Assembly: GCF_000173075.1 (NCBI RefSeq)
Contig: NZ_ABVL01000003.1
Coordinates: 62,001-126,000 of the forward strand
Source: Chthoniobacter flavus Ellin428
GTDB taxonomy: Bacteria; Verrucomicrobiota; Verrucomicrobiia; Chthoniobacterales; Chthoniobacteraceae
DNA: 64,000 bases
Direction of reading: 5' to 3'
Made by a program: the position numbers and the translations under genes. Of this stretch, positions 18,194-27,838 are shown piece by piece; position 1 is the stretch's first letter; each line of letters begins with the position of its first letter. A model generated the notes under the pieces. That model had not been told where the DNA came from, did no database searches, and worked only from the letters and a program-made list of their open reading frames with translations.

Positions 18194-21100
18194 CAGCGCC
18201 TCCTCCCTCTCAGGAAGGAAATGAACGTGCTCACCAGCGCCAAAGCGGCGCCTCCCAGGATCGCCACTTCGAGCGGATTCAAGGCCGCGCGCTCCGGCTC
18301 ACGGCCGGACTGCTCCGGAAGGACCCCAACCGGTCCGCGCGGTCCGCTGTCGAGAGCCATCTTCAAAACTTCCGCCGTGTGCAACGCGCGCCGCTCGGTG
18401 AGTTGCGCGATTTGTTCCCGGCACGAGAACCCATCGGCAATAATCAGCGTATCCGGCGAAGCGGATCGGACCGCGGGCAACAGCACCCGCTCCCCACAGG
18501 CAACCGACACATCATACTTCTCCTTTTCGAAACCAAACGAACCCGCCATGCCGCAGCAACCGGTGTCTGGCTTGTCCACCTCGAGGCCCATCTTCTCCAG
18601 CAGCTTCTCCTCCTGGGTTAACTTCATGATCGCCTTGTGATGGCAATGCCCGTGCAGCAAGGCGTGTCGCTGAAGTTTCGGCGGTTCGAAGCCCGGCGCA
18701 TGTTTCATGAGATACTCCGCGAGAGTGAAAGTCTGCTGCTGGAGACGCCCGGCCTGTTCGCGATTGGGAAACATCCCATGCAATTCATCGCGGAAGACGG
18801 CGACACAGCTCGGCTCCAAACCAATGAGCGGCGTCCCGGCGTCGATCTCATCGCCCAGGCTTTCGAGGATATCCTGGAGCAGCTTTTTCGCGACGGTCAG
18901 CATGCCGAAATCGTAAAGCGGTCGCCCACAGCAAAGCATCCGTGGAGGCAGCACGACGTGGCACCCCGCCGCCTCCAGCACTTCCACCGCGGCGATGAGC
19001 GTTTCGGGGAAGAAGAAGTTATTGAAGGTGTCCGGCCAAAGAACCACCCGGACGCCCACGCGCGGCGGCGCCTGGCGTTGGGCAAACCATTCCCGGAATG
19101 TCTGCGCGGCAAACTTCGGCATCTGCCGCTGTTGCGCGATGCCGCCGAATATCTTGGCCAGCGTGGAGAACGGCGGGGTCTGGGTGAAGAAATTGACGAG
19201 CGTCGGCACTTTTGAGGCCAATCGTGCCCACCAATAGATCAATCCCATCGCGTACGCGGGGAGTGGACGCAGACGACCCTCATAATAGTGCGATAGAAAC
19301 TCCGCTTTGTAAGTCGCCATGTCGACGTTCATCGGACAGTCGGACTTGCACCCTTTGCACGAAAGGCAGAGGTCCAGCGCCTCGTGGACCGCATCGTCCC
19401 GCCAGCCATTGCGGCCGATGACTTTGCCCTGGAGCATCTCGAAAAGCGAGCGCGCGCGGCCTCGCGTGCAGTGCTTTTCGTCGTGAGTCACCATGTAACT
19501 CGGGCACATCGTGCCCGCGGATTCGCGCCGGCATTTCCCCACCCCGACGCAACGTTCCAACGCGTAGGAAAAGCTGCCCTTGTCGTCGGGAAATTGGAAA
19601 TGCGTCTTTACCTGCGGCGGATCGTAATGCTCGCCCAGACGGAGATTCTCATCGCGCCGATAGATGTGTCCCGGGCCGGCCACCTTGCCGGGATTCATCT
19701 GATTCGCCGGATCCCAGATCGCCTTGAACTGGCGGAAGGCCTCCACCAGTTCGTCGCCATACATGATGTTCAGGAACTCCGCACGCGACTGACCATCCCC
19801 GTGCTCGCCGGACATCGACCCGCCAAACTTCACGACCAGTTCCGCGGCCTCCCGCCCAAAGCGCTCATAGGCCCGCACGCCATCCGCTGTCTTCAGCGGA
19901 AAATCGATGCGGGTGTGCACGAGCCCCTGGCCGAAATGCCCGTAAAAAGTGCAGAGCCAGCCATACTTGTCGAGGAGCGCACGGAACTCCCGCAGATAGG
20001 GGGCGAGATTTTCCACCGGCACGGCGGAATCCTCCCACCCTTCCCAGGTATCCGGCTCATTCGGAACTCGCGCGGAAGCCGGCAGACCAGATTCACGCGC
20101 TTCCCAGATGTGCTCTTCCTTGAAGGGCGCATCATAAAGCCGGGAGGTCGGCGCATCCTTGCGGGCGCTGGACGCCGCGATGAAGGCCCGCGCTTTGACA
20201 TCCGCTTCCTCTTTGGTTTCACCACCAAACTCCACCAGCAACCAACCCTTCCCCGGAGGGAAGAGTTCCAAGTCTTCCGGGTGCATATGCTTTTTCTTCA
20301 TGCCGTCGACGAACTTGTCGTCGATCCCCTCCAATCCCACGGGGCGGAATTTCCGCGCAAACATTACGTCCTCCGCGGCGAGATAAATATCTGGATAGCC
20401 CAGCATGACCAGCGCGCGCATGGGCGGATTCGAAATCAACTGGAGCGTCGCGTCCAACACGAGAGTACAAGTCCCCTCCGTACCAGCCAGGGCGCGGGCA
20501 ACATTGAAACCCTTTTCGGGCAGCAGTTCGTCGAGATTGAAACCGGATCCGCGGCGCAACAACTTCGGGAAACGGGTCCGAATGAGATCGGCGTAACGAT
20601 CGCGCAAGGCTTTCAACTGCGCGTAAATGGCGCCACGCCGTCCACCCTCGCGAATGATGCTCTCCAGTTCCGCCTCGCTCGTCGGTCCCACGCGCATGCG
20701 CAGGCCATCGTAGGTCAGGATCTCCAGTTCCTCGAGATTGTCCGAGGTGCGCGGCCCGGTGCCGGAGAACTCCGCGTGCACGGAATGGACTCCGCAGGAG
20801 TTATTGCCGATCATCCCACCGATGCTGCACCAGGCATGCGTGGAAGGATCCGGACCGAAGCACAGCCCGTGGGTCTCCGTGGCCTTGTTGATGTCATCCA
20901 GAGGAATCCCCGGTTCGACACGCGCCAGTCTCTTCTCCGGGTCGATCCACTGAATCCGCCGCATGTATTTGGAAAAATCGAAGATGACGGCGACATTGCA
21001 GGTCTGCCCGGCGAGACTGGTGCCGGTGCCGCGGGAAAGAATCGGTGCTCCGTACTTTCGGCAAATCTCCGTCGCGGAAACGACATCACCGGCGTCGCGG

Positions 21101-21315
21101 GGCATGATCACGCCGATCGGGGTCTGCCGATAGTTCGAGCTGTCCGTGGCGTAAAGAGCGCGATCCCCTTTCGAAAAACGCACTTCGCCGGCGAGCGCGG
21201 CGCGCAGTTCCACCTCGAGTTGGGCAACATCGACTTCCACCGGCGGTGAATCGATCGGGTTTGCTACCTCGGGATCTCCGTTGCGAACGGCAGTGGGCGA
21301 ATTCACGGTTTGCAT
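18193..21315 (-). CDS. YdiJ-like FAD-linked oxidase fused to iron-sulfur domain
   Basis: A 1040-residue fusion. The N-terminal half is a GlcD/D-lactate-dehydrogenase-type flavoprotein (ILSRGTGTSLAGQT; SIGGMIGNNSCGVHS). The middle has ferredoxin-like motifs (CVGVGKCRRESAGTMCPSY; CLSCKGCKSDCPMNV). The C-terminal half has two CCG elements (MLCCGRPLYDFG; GCCGMAGSFGFE). Order and length resemble E. coli YdiJ, which oxidises D-2-hydroxyglutarate, but other D-2-hydroxyacids are possible. Unlike typical members it ends in a membrane helix (VAILGGAALALVSTFISFL) plus RGRRR, implying electron delivery at the membrane. It overlaps both operon neighbours. Confidence 0.9.
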   Translation of the reverse strand: MQTVNSPTAVRNGDPEVANPIDSPPVEVDVAQLEVELRAALAGEVRFSKGDRALYATDSSNYRQTPIGVIMPRDAGDVVSATEICRKYGAPILSRGTGTSLAGQTCNVAVIFDFSKYMRRIQWIDPEKRLARVEPGIPLDDINKATETHGLCFGPDPSTHAWCSIGGMIGNNSCGVHSVHAEFSGTGPRTSDNLEELEILTYDGLRMRVGPTSEAELESIIREGGRRGAIYAQLKALRDRYADLIRTRFPKLLRRGSGFNLDELLPEKGFNVARALAGTEGTCTLVLDATLQLISNPPMRALVMLGYPDIYLAAEDVMFARKFRPVGLEGIDDKFVDGMKKKHMHPEDLELFPPGKGWLLVEFGGETKEEADVKARAFIAASSARKDAPTSRLYDAPFKEEHIWEARESGLPASARVPNEPDTWEGWEDSAVPVENLAPYLREFRALLDKYGWLCTFYGHFGQGLVHTRIDFPLKTADGVRAYERFGREAAELVVKFGGSMSGEHGDGQSRAEFLNIMYGDELVEAFRQFKAIWDPANQMNPGKVAGPGHIYRRDENLRLGEHYDPPQVKTHFQFPDDKGSFSYALERCVGVGKCRRESAGTMCPSYMVTHDEKHCTRGRARSLFEMLQGKVIGRNGWRDDAVHEALDLCLSCKGCKSDCPMNVDMATYKAEFLSHYYEGRLRPLPAYAMGLIYWWARLASKVPTLVNFFTQTPPFSTLAKIFGGIAQQRQMPKFAAQTFREWFAQRQAPPRVGVRVVLWPDTFNNFFFPETLIAAVEVLEAAGCHVVLPPRMLCCGRPLYDFGMLTVAKKLLQDILESLGDEIDAGTPLIGLEPSCVAVFRDELHGMFPNREQAGRLQQQTFTLAEYLMKHAPGFEPPKLQRHALLHGHCHHKAIMKLTQEEKLLEKMGLEVDKPDTGCCGMAGSFGFEKEKYDVSVACGERVLLPAVRSASPDTLIIADGFSCREQIAQLTERRALHTAEVLKMALDSGPRGPVGVLPEQSGREPERAALNPLEVAILGGAALALVSTFISFLRGRRR

Positions 21316-22415
21316 AAATATTGGGCGGCGTCGGTATGCTTGAACTCCAGCCCCAGCCCGGGCCGGCTCACATCGGGATGAAGCGTTCCCTTCTGCGGAT
21401 CGGATACACCCTCGAAAAGCAGGCGCTCGATCCGGACATGATCAAAAAAGTATTCGGCGTGGCGCAGGGCACTCACCGCACAGCCCACGTGGAGGTGCAG
21501 GGCCGGGGCGCAATGCGCCGAAAGCGGGACCTGAAAGGCATCGCACAGCGCACCCGCTTGCAAAAAGCCGGTGATGCCGCCACATCGCGTGACATCGGCC
21601 TGCAACACGTCCACCGCGCCCGCGGCCAGCATCCGGCGGAAGTAGAGGCTGTCGTAACCATATTCCCCCGCGGCGATTTCCATGCACGCCGGCGCGCGTC
21701 CCCGCATGAGGCGCAACCCTTCGAGATCGTCGGAGGAAACCGGTTCCTCGAACCAGCGAATATCGAAATCGGCGAAGACCTCCGCCTGCGCGAGGGCGTC
21801 CTTGAAAATGTAAGCACCGTTGGCGTCGACAAATAGCTGTGCCCGCGCACCGATCGCCTCGCGCGCATCGGCGATGCGTTGAAGGTCGGCTTCCGAATCC
21901 CGGCCGATCTTGATCTTCACCATGGAGATGCCCTTTTCCGTCCAACTCGCGAGCTGCTCCTGGAGTTGCTGTTTCGAATAGTTGCAAAAGCCTCCGCTGC
22001 CATAGATCGGGAGCGCCTCCCGGACCTGGCCGAGCAGCTGGACCAAAGACACACCGAGCAGCTTTGCCTTCAAATCCCAAAGCGCCGTGTCCACCGCGGA
22101 AATAGCAGTCGCACAAATGCCCCGACTGCCCAGATTGCGGACCGAGGAATGCGCCCGATCCCAAACGGCACGCACGTTCATGACGTCCGCGCCGAGGACC
22201 AATTCGCGCAGGGCGTGGTCAATGACCACCGCCGTACTGCGATCGGCGTAGGTGTAGCCGAGCCCGGTCTTTCCGCCCCCGACTAATTCCACGACTACCA
22301 GCGTCGTCTTTTTCCAACAATATGTCCCGTCACACTCTTCCGTCTCGGTCGGGATCGTGTAAGCCGCGACACGCAGGTCCTCGATCTTCGGGCTGCGCGG
22401 CGACGTATTCATCAC
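21303..22415 (-). CDS. Enolase-superfamily enzyme (mandelate racemase/muconate-lactonizing group)
   Basis: A 370-residue member of the enolase superfamily. Catalytic elements visible: the KxK motif MVKIKIGRD, the metal ligands in FVDANGAY (Asp), WFEEPV (Glu) and EIAAGEYGYD (Glu), then VLQADVTRCGGIT and LSAHCAPALHLH (His). The KxK plus terminal His pattern fits the mandelate-racemase-like subgroup, mostly acid-sugar dehydratases. Its stop overlaps the YdiJ-like gene by 13 bases. A dehydratase followed by flavin and SDR dehydrogenases suggests breakdown of a hydroxy or sugar acid; the exact substrate cannot be read from sequence. Confidence 0.87.
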   Translation of the reverse strand: MMNTSPRSPKIEDLRVAAYTIPTETEECDGTYCWKKTTLVVVELVGGGKTGLGYTYADRSTAVVIDHALRELVLGADVMNVRAVWDRAHSSVRNLGSRGICATAISAVDTALWDLKAKLLGVSLVQLLGQVREALPIYGSGGFCNYSKQQLQEQLASWTEKGISMVKIKIGRDSEADLQRIADAREAIGARAQLFVDANGAYIFKDALAQAEVFADFDIRWFEEPVSSDDLEGLRLMRGRAPACMEIAAGEYGYDSLYFRRMLAAGAVDVLQADVTRCGGITGFLQAGALCDAFQVPLSAHCAPALHLHVGCAVSALRHAEYFFDHVRIERLLFEGVSDPQKGTLHPDVSRPGLGLEFKHTDAAQYLCKP

Positions 22416-22416
22416 C

Positions 22417-24206
22417 TCAGCTCTTGTGTGGGATGAGACTTTCCACCGCGTCCTTGAAAGCGCCTCGAATCATCGCCGGTGCGGACGTGTCCCGGATGAG
22501 TGACTCCGAGAATTTGACCGCCTGCTCGAAAGTAATGTGCGGTGGAAGCGGCGGCACTTCGGGATCGGTCAGCACCTCGTAAACCACCGGGCGATTCGCC
22601 GACAAGGCGCGGTCCCAAGCCGGTCCGATCTGATCCGGCTTTTCTACTCGAATCCCCTCCAGGCCGAGCAACTCCGCATAGCGAGCAAAGCCAAACTCCG
22701 GCACGATCTGCGACGGATTGTATTTCGGATCTCCCATCATCACGCGCTGCTCCCAGGTGACCTGGTTCAAGTCACGATTCGCGAGCACCAGGACGATGAG
22801 CCGCGGATCGCTCCAGTTCTTCCACTCGTGGGCGATGGTGACCAGTTCATTGATCCCATTCATCAACATCGCTCCATCCCCCACCAGTGCGATGGCGACG
22901 CGATCGGGGAAAGCAAACTTGGCCGCGATGGCGTAAGGCACGCCCGGTCCCATGGTCGCGAGATTACCGGAGAGCGAAGCCATCATGCCGCGACGAATCT
23001 TGATATCGCGCGCATACCAGTTGGCCGCGGAACCGGAATCCGAGGACAGAATGCAGCGGTCCGGCAAACGTTTGGACAACTCCCAAAAAACGCGTTGGGG
23101 ATTGATCGGATTGGCGTCGTTCATCGCCCGCGCCTCGAGCACCTCCCACCACTCCTTGATCCCCTTCTCGATCCGCTCGCGCCAGGAGCGATCGGTCTTT
23201 CGTTTCAACAACGGAATCAAGGCGCGCAAGGTTTCGGCGCTATCGCCGATCAGGCTCACCTCCATCGGGAAACGGATGGAGACCAGCTTCGGATCGATCT
23301 CGATCTGCACCCCGCGCGCTTTTCCTTCCTGGGGCAGAAATTCGGAATACGGAAACGATGAACCGACCATGAAGAGCGTGTCGCACTCCATCATCAAATC
23401 CCAACTCGGCTTGCTCCCCAGCAACCCGATCGGGCCACAGCAATACGGGAGATCGTCGGGAATCACGGCTTTGCCGAGGAGCGCTTTCGAAACACCCGCG
23501 CCGAGCAAGTCCGCAACCTGGATGACTTCGTCCGTGGCGCCGAGCGCGCCGGCGCCCACGAGCATCGCCACTTTTTCCCCGGCATTGAGGACGTCAGCGG
23601 CGCGATGCAGATCTACATCCTTCGGAATGATGCGCGGCGAGGAGTATCCCGCACCGGAATGGACGGTCCCATGCTTGCGCGGAGGCGTTTCCATGGCCTC
23701 GAGTTCCTGCAGATCGTTCGGCAGGATGATGCAGGTCACCGTGCGCTCGGCCATGGCGATGCGAATGGAGCGATCCACCATGTGGCGAATCTGCGCCGGG
23801 GATATGGCCATTTGGGACGTAATGCCCGGGCCACATCCTTGAAGAGCGAAGTGAGATCCACTTCCTGCTGATAGTCGCCCCCCATCGCCGCGCGCGCCTG
23901 CTGCCCGACAATGGCTACGACTCCCGCGTGATCCATTCGCGCATCGTAAAGGCCATTCAAAAGATGGATCGCGCCCGGCCCGCTGGTCGCCAGACAGATG
24001 CCCACCTCGCCGGTGAATTTGTAGTGCGCGCAGGCCATGAAGGCGGCCATTTCTTCGTGGCGCACTTGAATGTAGTCGATTTTATCACCGGCGCGCGCGA
24101 TCGCCCCGATGATGCCGTTAATCCCGTCTCCCGGGAAGCCGTAGATGCGCTTCAACCCCCACTCGGTGATGCGCTTGATCAGATGGTCGCTGACAGTTTC
24201 GCTCAT
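22417..24206 (-). CDS. Thiamine-diphosphate-dependent enzyme (pyruvate oxidase/acetolactate synthase type), frame broken
   Basis: About 595 residues after repair. The N-terminal Pyr domain has GFPGDGINGII and the activating Glu in VRHEEMAAFMA. The central domain has LVGAGALGATDEV. The C-terminal PP domain has LVGDGAMLMNGINEL and ANRDLNQVTWEQ, the ThDP/Mg motif. It resembles the YdaP/pyruvate-oxidase-like group of pyruvate-utilising enzymes. The frame changes near 23811-23840, where reading DVARALRPK should become DVAGITSQMAIS. Two extra bases (C and G runs) explain this and the length remainder. One base separates it from the enolase-superfamily gene. Confidence 0.85.
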
Positions 24207-24220
24207 GGAATTAAAATGGG

Positions 24221-24604
24221 TTATTCGTTGCAGGGAAAGGCGACGGTGCTGAGCAGCGCGTTCGCCGACTGGCGGGAATCGAGCCGGGTGTGCTGGACGA
24301 CGACGGGGACATCGCTCTCGATCAAACTCGCGTACGGTGTATCGCGCGGGATCGGCTCCGGATCGGTGAGATTATTGAAGCGGACATGCAGTGTTCGGCG
24401 CGCGGGCACCGTGAGGCGATATGGCCCAACCGGTTCGCGCTTTTCGAAAAAAACGGTGATCAAGATATGGGCGTCGGTCTCCGCGGCGTTGAGGAAGCAC
24501 GCGGCTTCGTGGCTCTCCATTTCAGGTTCAGGACCGTGGCTTTGGCCGGGAATATATCCCTCGGCGATGGCCCAACGTTTTCGACCGACGGCGAACTGGC
24601 TCAT
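24221..24604 (-). CDS. Sensory-rhodopsin-transducer (ASRT) superfamily protein
   Basis: About 127 residues matching the Anabaena sensory rhodopsin transducer family across its length: VGRKRWAIAEGYIPG, GPEPEMESHEAACFLNA, VFFEKREPVGPYRLTV, VRFNNLTDPEPIP, SDVPVVVQHTRLDSRQ. No rhodopsin gene is present. Comparative work on this superfamily has proposed that it binds small molecules such as sugars, and its place at the head of a catabolic operon (14 bases before the ThDP gene) agrees. ATG 24604 (MSQFAVGRKR) is chosen over GTG 24622 because family members start close to the GRxxWAIAEG motif. The role here is inferred. Confidence 0.85.
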   Translation of the reverse strand: MSQFAVGRKRWAIAEGYIPGQSHGPEPEMESHEAACFLNAAETDAHILITVFFEKREPVGPYRLTVPARRTLHVRFNNLTDPEPIPRDTPYASLIESDVPVVVQHTRLDSRQSANALLSTVAFPCNE

Positions 24605-24663
24605 GCCCCTGTAGTTCGTCACAGGGCAAATGAGAGGATGTCTTTCGGCTTGTTGAATTTTTT

Positions 24664-26055
24664 GCCGCTTCGCTGTTTTAAGTGGGTGAAAGGGAGGGGA
24701 GGTGAAGTTGGAGGCGGCCGGCTTTAAGCAGAGCCATGAGGCGGAAGTTGCGGAAAGAACGAAAGCCGCGAGCCATGCGTTTGGCCAGTTGGAGCAGACC
24801 GTTGATCGCCTCGATTACGCCGTTGGTGACACGGGTTTCCAGGAAAGCCACGATCCCGTCCCAATGTTCCATGACGCTGTCGGCCAGTTTGCGAAAGGGG
24901 ACCAATCGAGATCGTCTGGCACGAGTCACCCACCAGCGCAGGGCCACCGCATCTTCGCCGGCCAGCACGTCCTGGAAGGTTTCGCGCAACATCATGGCCC
25001 GGCCCAGTTTGGGATATTGGGTGCAGAGTTGCTGGCGGTGTGCGAGTTGTTCCTCCGAGCGCGTCCAACTGTTGCCTCGGATCGCCCAAAGTTCACCGGC
25101 CAGTTCGGCCCCTTCACGGCGCAGTTGCTTGCGCACGTCATCGAGTGCTTTGCCGGCCATCTGCATGAGATGAAAACGATCGAAAACGATCCGGGCCTTG
25201 GGCAGATATTGCCGCACTCCTTTGCGATAGGCCGGGCTCATATCCATGGCCACCAACTCGATCTGCTCGGGCACGGCGCCATGCGCCCCCAGTTCGCGGA
25301 CAAAAGCGCCCACCGCCTCGCTCTCCCGGCCCTCGCTCAAGAAGAGCAGTTCCCGCGTCTGGGCATCCACGAAATTGGTCACATAGCGATGCCCACGCCG
25401 CGCACTGGTCTCATCGATCAGCAGCCGGCGCACTTGGGTCCAACTGCGCCGCGCCTGCGCCGCTTCCACATAGTGCGCCACTAAACGCCACAGGCGCGTG
25501 TCCTCTTCGCCCAAAAGTGCGCCCACTTCCAAGACCGGCATCTGGGTGCACAGCAGCATCGCCCAAGCTTCGAACATCAAGGTAAACCCACTGCCAGGTC
25601 GCGCCCAAGGCACCTCCACCTGCACTACCTTACCCTCCGGCGTCTTCACCCGCGGCACTCGGGCTACCAATTCGGTCTGGTATTGGAAAAAATTCAGATG
25701 CCGCCAGCTCTTCTCCACCGTGTCGTGCACCGGGCAAAGCAACTGATGCTCCGCTCCAGGTGCGCAAAATTTGCTCCCAGCCACAAAGTCCAGTTTGAGC
25801 GTTAAGCGGTGTGCTTCTTGGTCCAATTGGCAGTCGCTGACTTTCCATTCCGGGGTCAGTTGCAGCGCGAGCGTGAAGAGTTCCTTGGCATCCATTTCCC
25901 CCTATTGCCCCTCAATCCCAGCCCCTCGTCAATCTCCCGGTTCCTCACCAGCCGACCTCTGTTCCCCCTAGAGGAGGGGTTCGGGGAACCGTGGTTCCCT
26001 GATCCTCTTCCAACCCGCAACGCCGCCATCTTCCCACTCAAAATAGCGAGGAGCC
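24664..26055. mobile_element. ISL3-family insertion sequence
   Basis: About 1.39 kb. Imperfect terminal inverted repeats are visible: GCCGCTTCGCTGTTTTAAG at 24664 and, on the opposite strand at the right end, GGCTCCTCGCTATTTTGAG at 26055, both continuing to TGGG. The transposase stop lies inside the left repeat. No convincing flanking direct repeat was found, so the exact ends are approximate. It sits upstream of the ASRT operon and downstream of the transhydrogenase operon. Confidence 0.65.
24678..25895 (-). CDS. ISL3-family transposase
   Basis: A 405-residue DDE-type transposase, full length for the family. Catalytic-core elements: LLIDETSARRGHRYVT (first Asp), VAMDMSPAYRKGV (second Asp), ARIVFDRFHLMQMAGKALD, and the C-terminal Glu region NGVIEAINGLLQLAKRMARGFRSF. 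The N-terminal zinc-finger region has CAPGAEHQLLCPVHD. The frame is intact, so the element may be active or recently arrived. The gene fills most of the element. Confidence 0.92.
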   Translation of the reverse strand: MDAKELFTLALQLTPEWKVSDCQLDQEAHRLTLKLDFVAGSKFCAPGAEHQLLCPVHDTVEKSWRHLNFFQYQTELVARVPRVKTPEGKVVQVEVPWARPGSGFTLMFEAWAMLLCTQMPVLEVGALLGEEDTRLWRLVAHYVEAAQARRSWTQVRRLLIDETSARRGHRYVTNFVDAQTRELLFLSEGRESEAVGAFVRELGAHGAVPEQIELVAMDMSPAYRKGVRQYLPKARIVFDRFHLMQMAGKALDDVRKQLRREGAELAGELWAIRGNSWTRSEEQLAHRQQLCTQYPKLGRAMMLRETFQDVLAGEDAVALRWWVTRARRSRLVPFRKLADSVMEHWDGIVAFLETRVTNGVIEAINGLLQLAKRMARGFRSFRNFRLMALLKAGRLQLHLPSLSPT

Positions 26056-26183
26056 AAAATTCCTTGGCCCGCGGCCCGGCCGAAGAGGAAGAAAGGGATG
26101 AAGGATGAAGGCGGAAGGATGATGATCCCGACTATAGTTTTCCCAGCGCTTTCCGTGATTCGGAATCGGTTTCCCAAACCGGC

Positions 26184-27557
26184 CTACCCCGCCTTCACCA
26201 GCGTCACGAGTTCTTGCAGGGAGGCGCGGGCGTCGCCGAAGAGCATGCGGCAGTTGTCGCGGACGAAGAGGCGGTTTTCGATACCGGCGAAGCCTTTGCC
26301 CATGGAGCGTTTGAGGACGATGACCATGCGCGCTTTCTCGGCCTCGATGATGGGCATGCCGTAGATGGGACTCGATTTGTCTTCGTGCGCGGCGGGGTTG
26401 ACGACGTCGTTGGCGCCGATGACCAGGCAGACATCGACCCGCGGCATTTGCGGGTTGATCTGCTCCATCTCGATGAGCTGTTCGTAGGGCACATTGGCCT
26501 CAGCGAGGAGGACGTTCATGTGGCCGGGCATGCGGCCAGCGACGGGGTGAATGGCAAAGCTCACTTCGACGCCGCGCTGGGCGAGTTCATCGGCGAGCTG
26601 ACGGGCCTGGTGTTGCGCCTGCGCGACGGCGAGGCCGTAGCCGGGGACGATGACGATGTGTTGCCCGAGGCCGAGAAGCAGCGCGGCTTCATCGGCCTGG
26701 ATCGGCTTTACCGTCCCGCCGCTGGCGGTTTCGCCACCGGCACCGGTGCTCGCCTGGCCGAAGGCGCCGAAGAGCACGTTGGTCACCGGGCGATTCATCG
26801 CCTTGCACATGGCGAGGGTGAGCAGCGTGCCGGAGGAACCGACGATCGTGCCCGCGACGATGAGGGCGAGATTGGAGATGGCGAACCCATCCGCGGCGAC
26901 GGCGAGACCGGTGAAGGAATTGAGCAGTGAGATGACCACCGGCATATCCGCACCGCCGATGGGCAGGACCATCAGCCCGCCGAAGAGCAGCGCGAGGACG
27001 ATGAAGACGACGAAGAGCGGGATGCTATGCAGCGTGCTGGTGAGGAGGACGCCGAGCACGACGACGGCCAGCACCAATCCGCCATTGGCAAATTGCTGGC
27101 CGGGATAGGTGAGCGGTTTCTCCAGATGTCCCTCGAGCTTGGCGAAGGCGATGATGCTGCCGGAGAAAGAGACCGCACCGATGACCGAGGCGAAGATCAT
27201 CGCGGAGACGAAGAAGGTGCTGCCGGGATGACCGGCGAATTCAATCGCCGCGACCAGCGCCGCAGCGCCACCACCGGCGCCATTGAAGAGCGCGACCATC
27301 TGCGGCATGGCCGTCATCTTCACGCGATACGCGCCGACCGCGCCAACGATCAGACCGACGAGCACACCCACGACGATGAGCGTCGCATTGACCGCCGAGA
27401 CGTGCATGAGCGGCAGCGTGGCCACGAGCGCGATGAGCATGCCCACCGCGGCCACGAGATTACCCGCCCGCGCGCTCTTCGGCGAGCTGAGCAGCTTGAT
27501 GCCGATGATGAAGAGGACCGACGCGGCGAGGAAGGCGAGGGCGATCGGCGTGCTCAT
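26184..27557 (-). CDS. pntB: NAD(P) transhydrogenase subunit beta
   Basis: A 457-residue membrane subunit coupling hydride transfer between NADH and NADP+ to proton movement. The N-terminal two-thirds holds eight or nine helices with GAVGAYRVKMTAMPQMVALFNG. The C-terminal NADP-binding domain has IVPGYGLAVAQAQH, VSFAIHPVAGRMPGHMNVLLAEA, VIGANDVVNPAA and MPIIEAEKA. The MIVLKRSMGKGFAGI-NRLF segment is typical of NADP-loop residues. Last gene of the operon, overlapping pntA2 by four bases. Confidence 0.95.
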   Translation of the reverse strand: MSTPIALAFLAASVLFIIGIKLLSSPKSARAGNLVAAVGMLIALVATLPLMHVSAVNATLIVVGVLVGLIVGAVGAYRVKMTAMPQMVALFNGAGGGAAALVAAIEFAGHPGSTFFVSAMIFASVIGAVSFSGSIIAFAKLEGHLEKPLTYPGQQFANGGLVLAVVVLGVLLTSTLHSIPLFVVFIVLALLFGGLMVLPIGGADMPVVISLLNSFTGLAVAADGFAISNLALIVAGTIVGSSGTLLTLAMCKAMNRPVTNVLFGAFGQASTGAGGETASGGTVKPIQADEAALLLGLGQHIVIVPGYGLAVAQAQHQARQLADELAQRGVEVSFAIHPVAGRMPGHMNVLLAEANVPYEQLIEMEQINPQMPRVDVCLVIGANDVVNPAAHEDKSSPIYGMPIIEAEKARMVIVLKRSMGKGFAGIENRLFVRDNCRMLFGDARASLQELVTLVKAG

Positions 27558-27838
27558 CGCTTTTTCTTCCGGAACATTTGCAACATGCGATCCGTGACCA
27601 TAAAGCCGCCGAACACATTGGCCGCGCCGAGGACCACGGCCACGAAGCCGAGCACGCGCTCGAGGGTGCCGTCCGCGCCGGCCAGCGCGAGCATGCCGCC
27701 GACGAGGATGATGCCGTGAATGGCATTTGTCCCCGACATGAGCGGCGTGTGCAGCATCGAGGGCACCTTGAAGATGAGCTCGAAGCCGAGAAAGATCGCG
27801 AGGATGAAGACGAAAAAGGTGAGGACTTCGACGCTCAT
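27554..27838 (-). CDS. pntA2: NAD(P) transhydrogenase subunit alpha, membrane part
   Basis: A 94-residue protein with three helices (LTFFVFILAIFLGFEL; IHGIILVGGMLALAG; VLGFVAVVLGAANVFGGFM) and the family sequence VPSMLHTPLMSGTNAIHG. In E. coli this segment is fused to the NAD-binding part; here the subunit is split, as in Rhodospirillum-type three-gene enzymes. It ends in TDRMLQMFRKKK, the usual C-terminus. ATG overlaps pntA1 and its stop overlaps pntB, each by four bases, so translation is coupled. Confidence 0.95.
   Translation of the reverse strand: MSVEVLTFFVFILAIFLGFELIFKVPSMLHTPLMSGTNAIHGIILVGGMLALAGADGTLERVLGFVAVVLGAANVFGGFMVTDRMLQMFRKKKR

Noticed and set aside
19384-21249. A 621-codon open frame on the plus strand
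   Set aside because: It is antisense to the well-supported YdiJ-like gene; it results from GC-rich codon bias and has no recognisable motifs.
24664-26055. Composite transposon around the ASRT operon
   Set aside because: Only one ISL3 copy is present; no second copy flanks the operon in this window.
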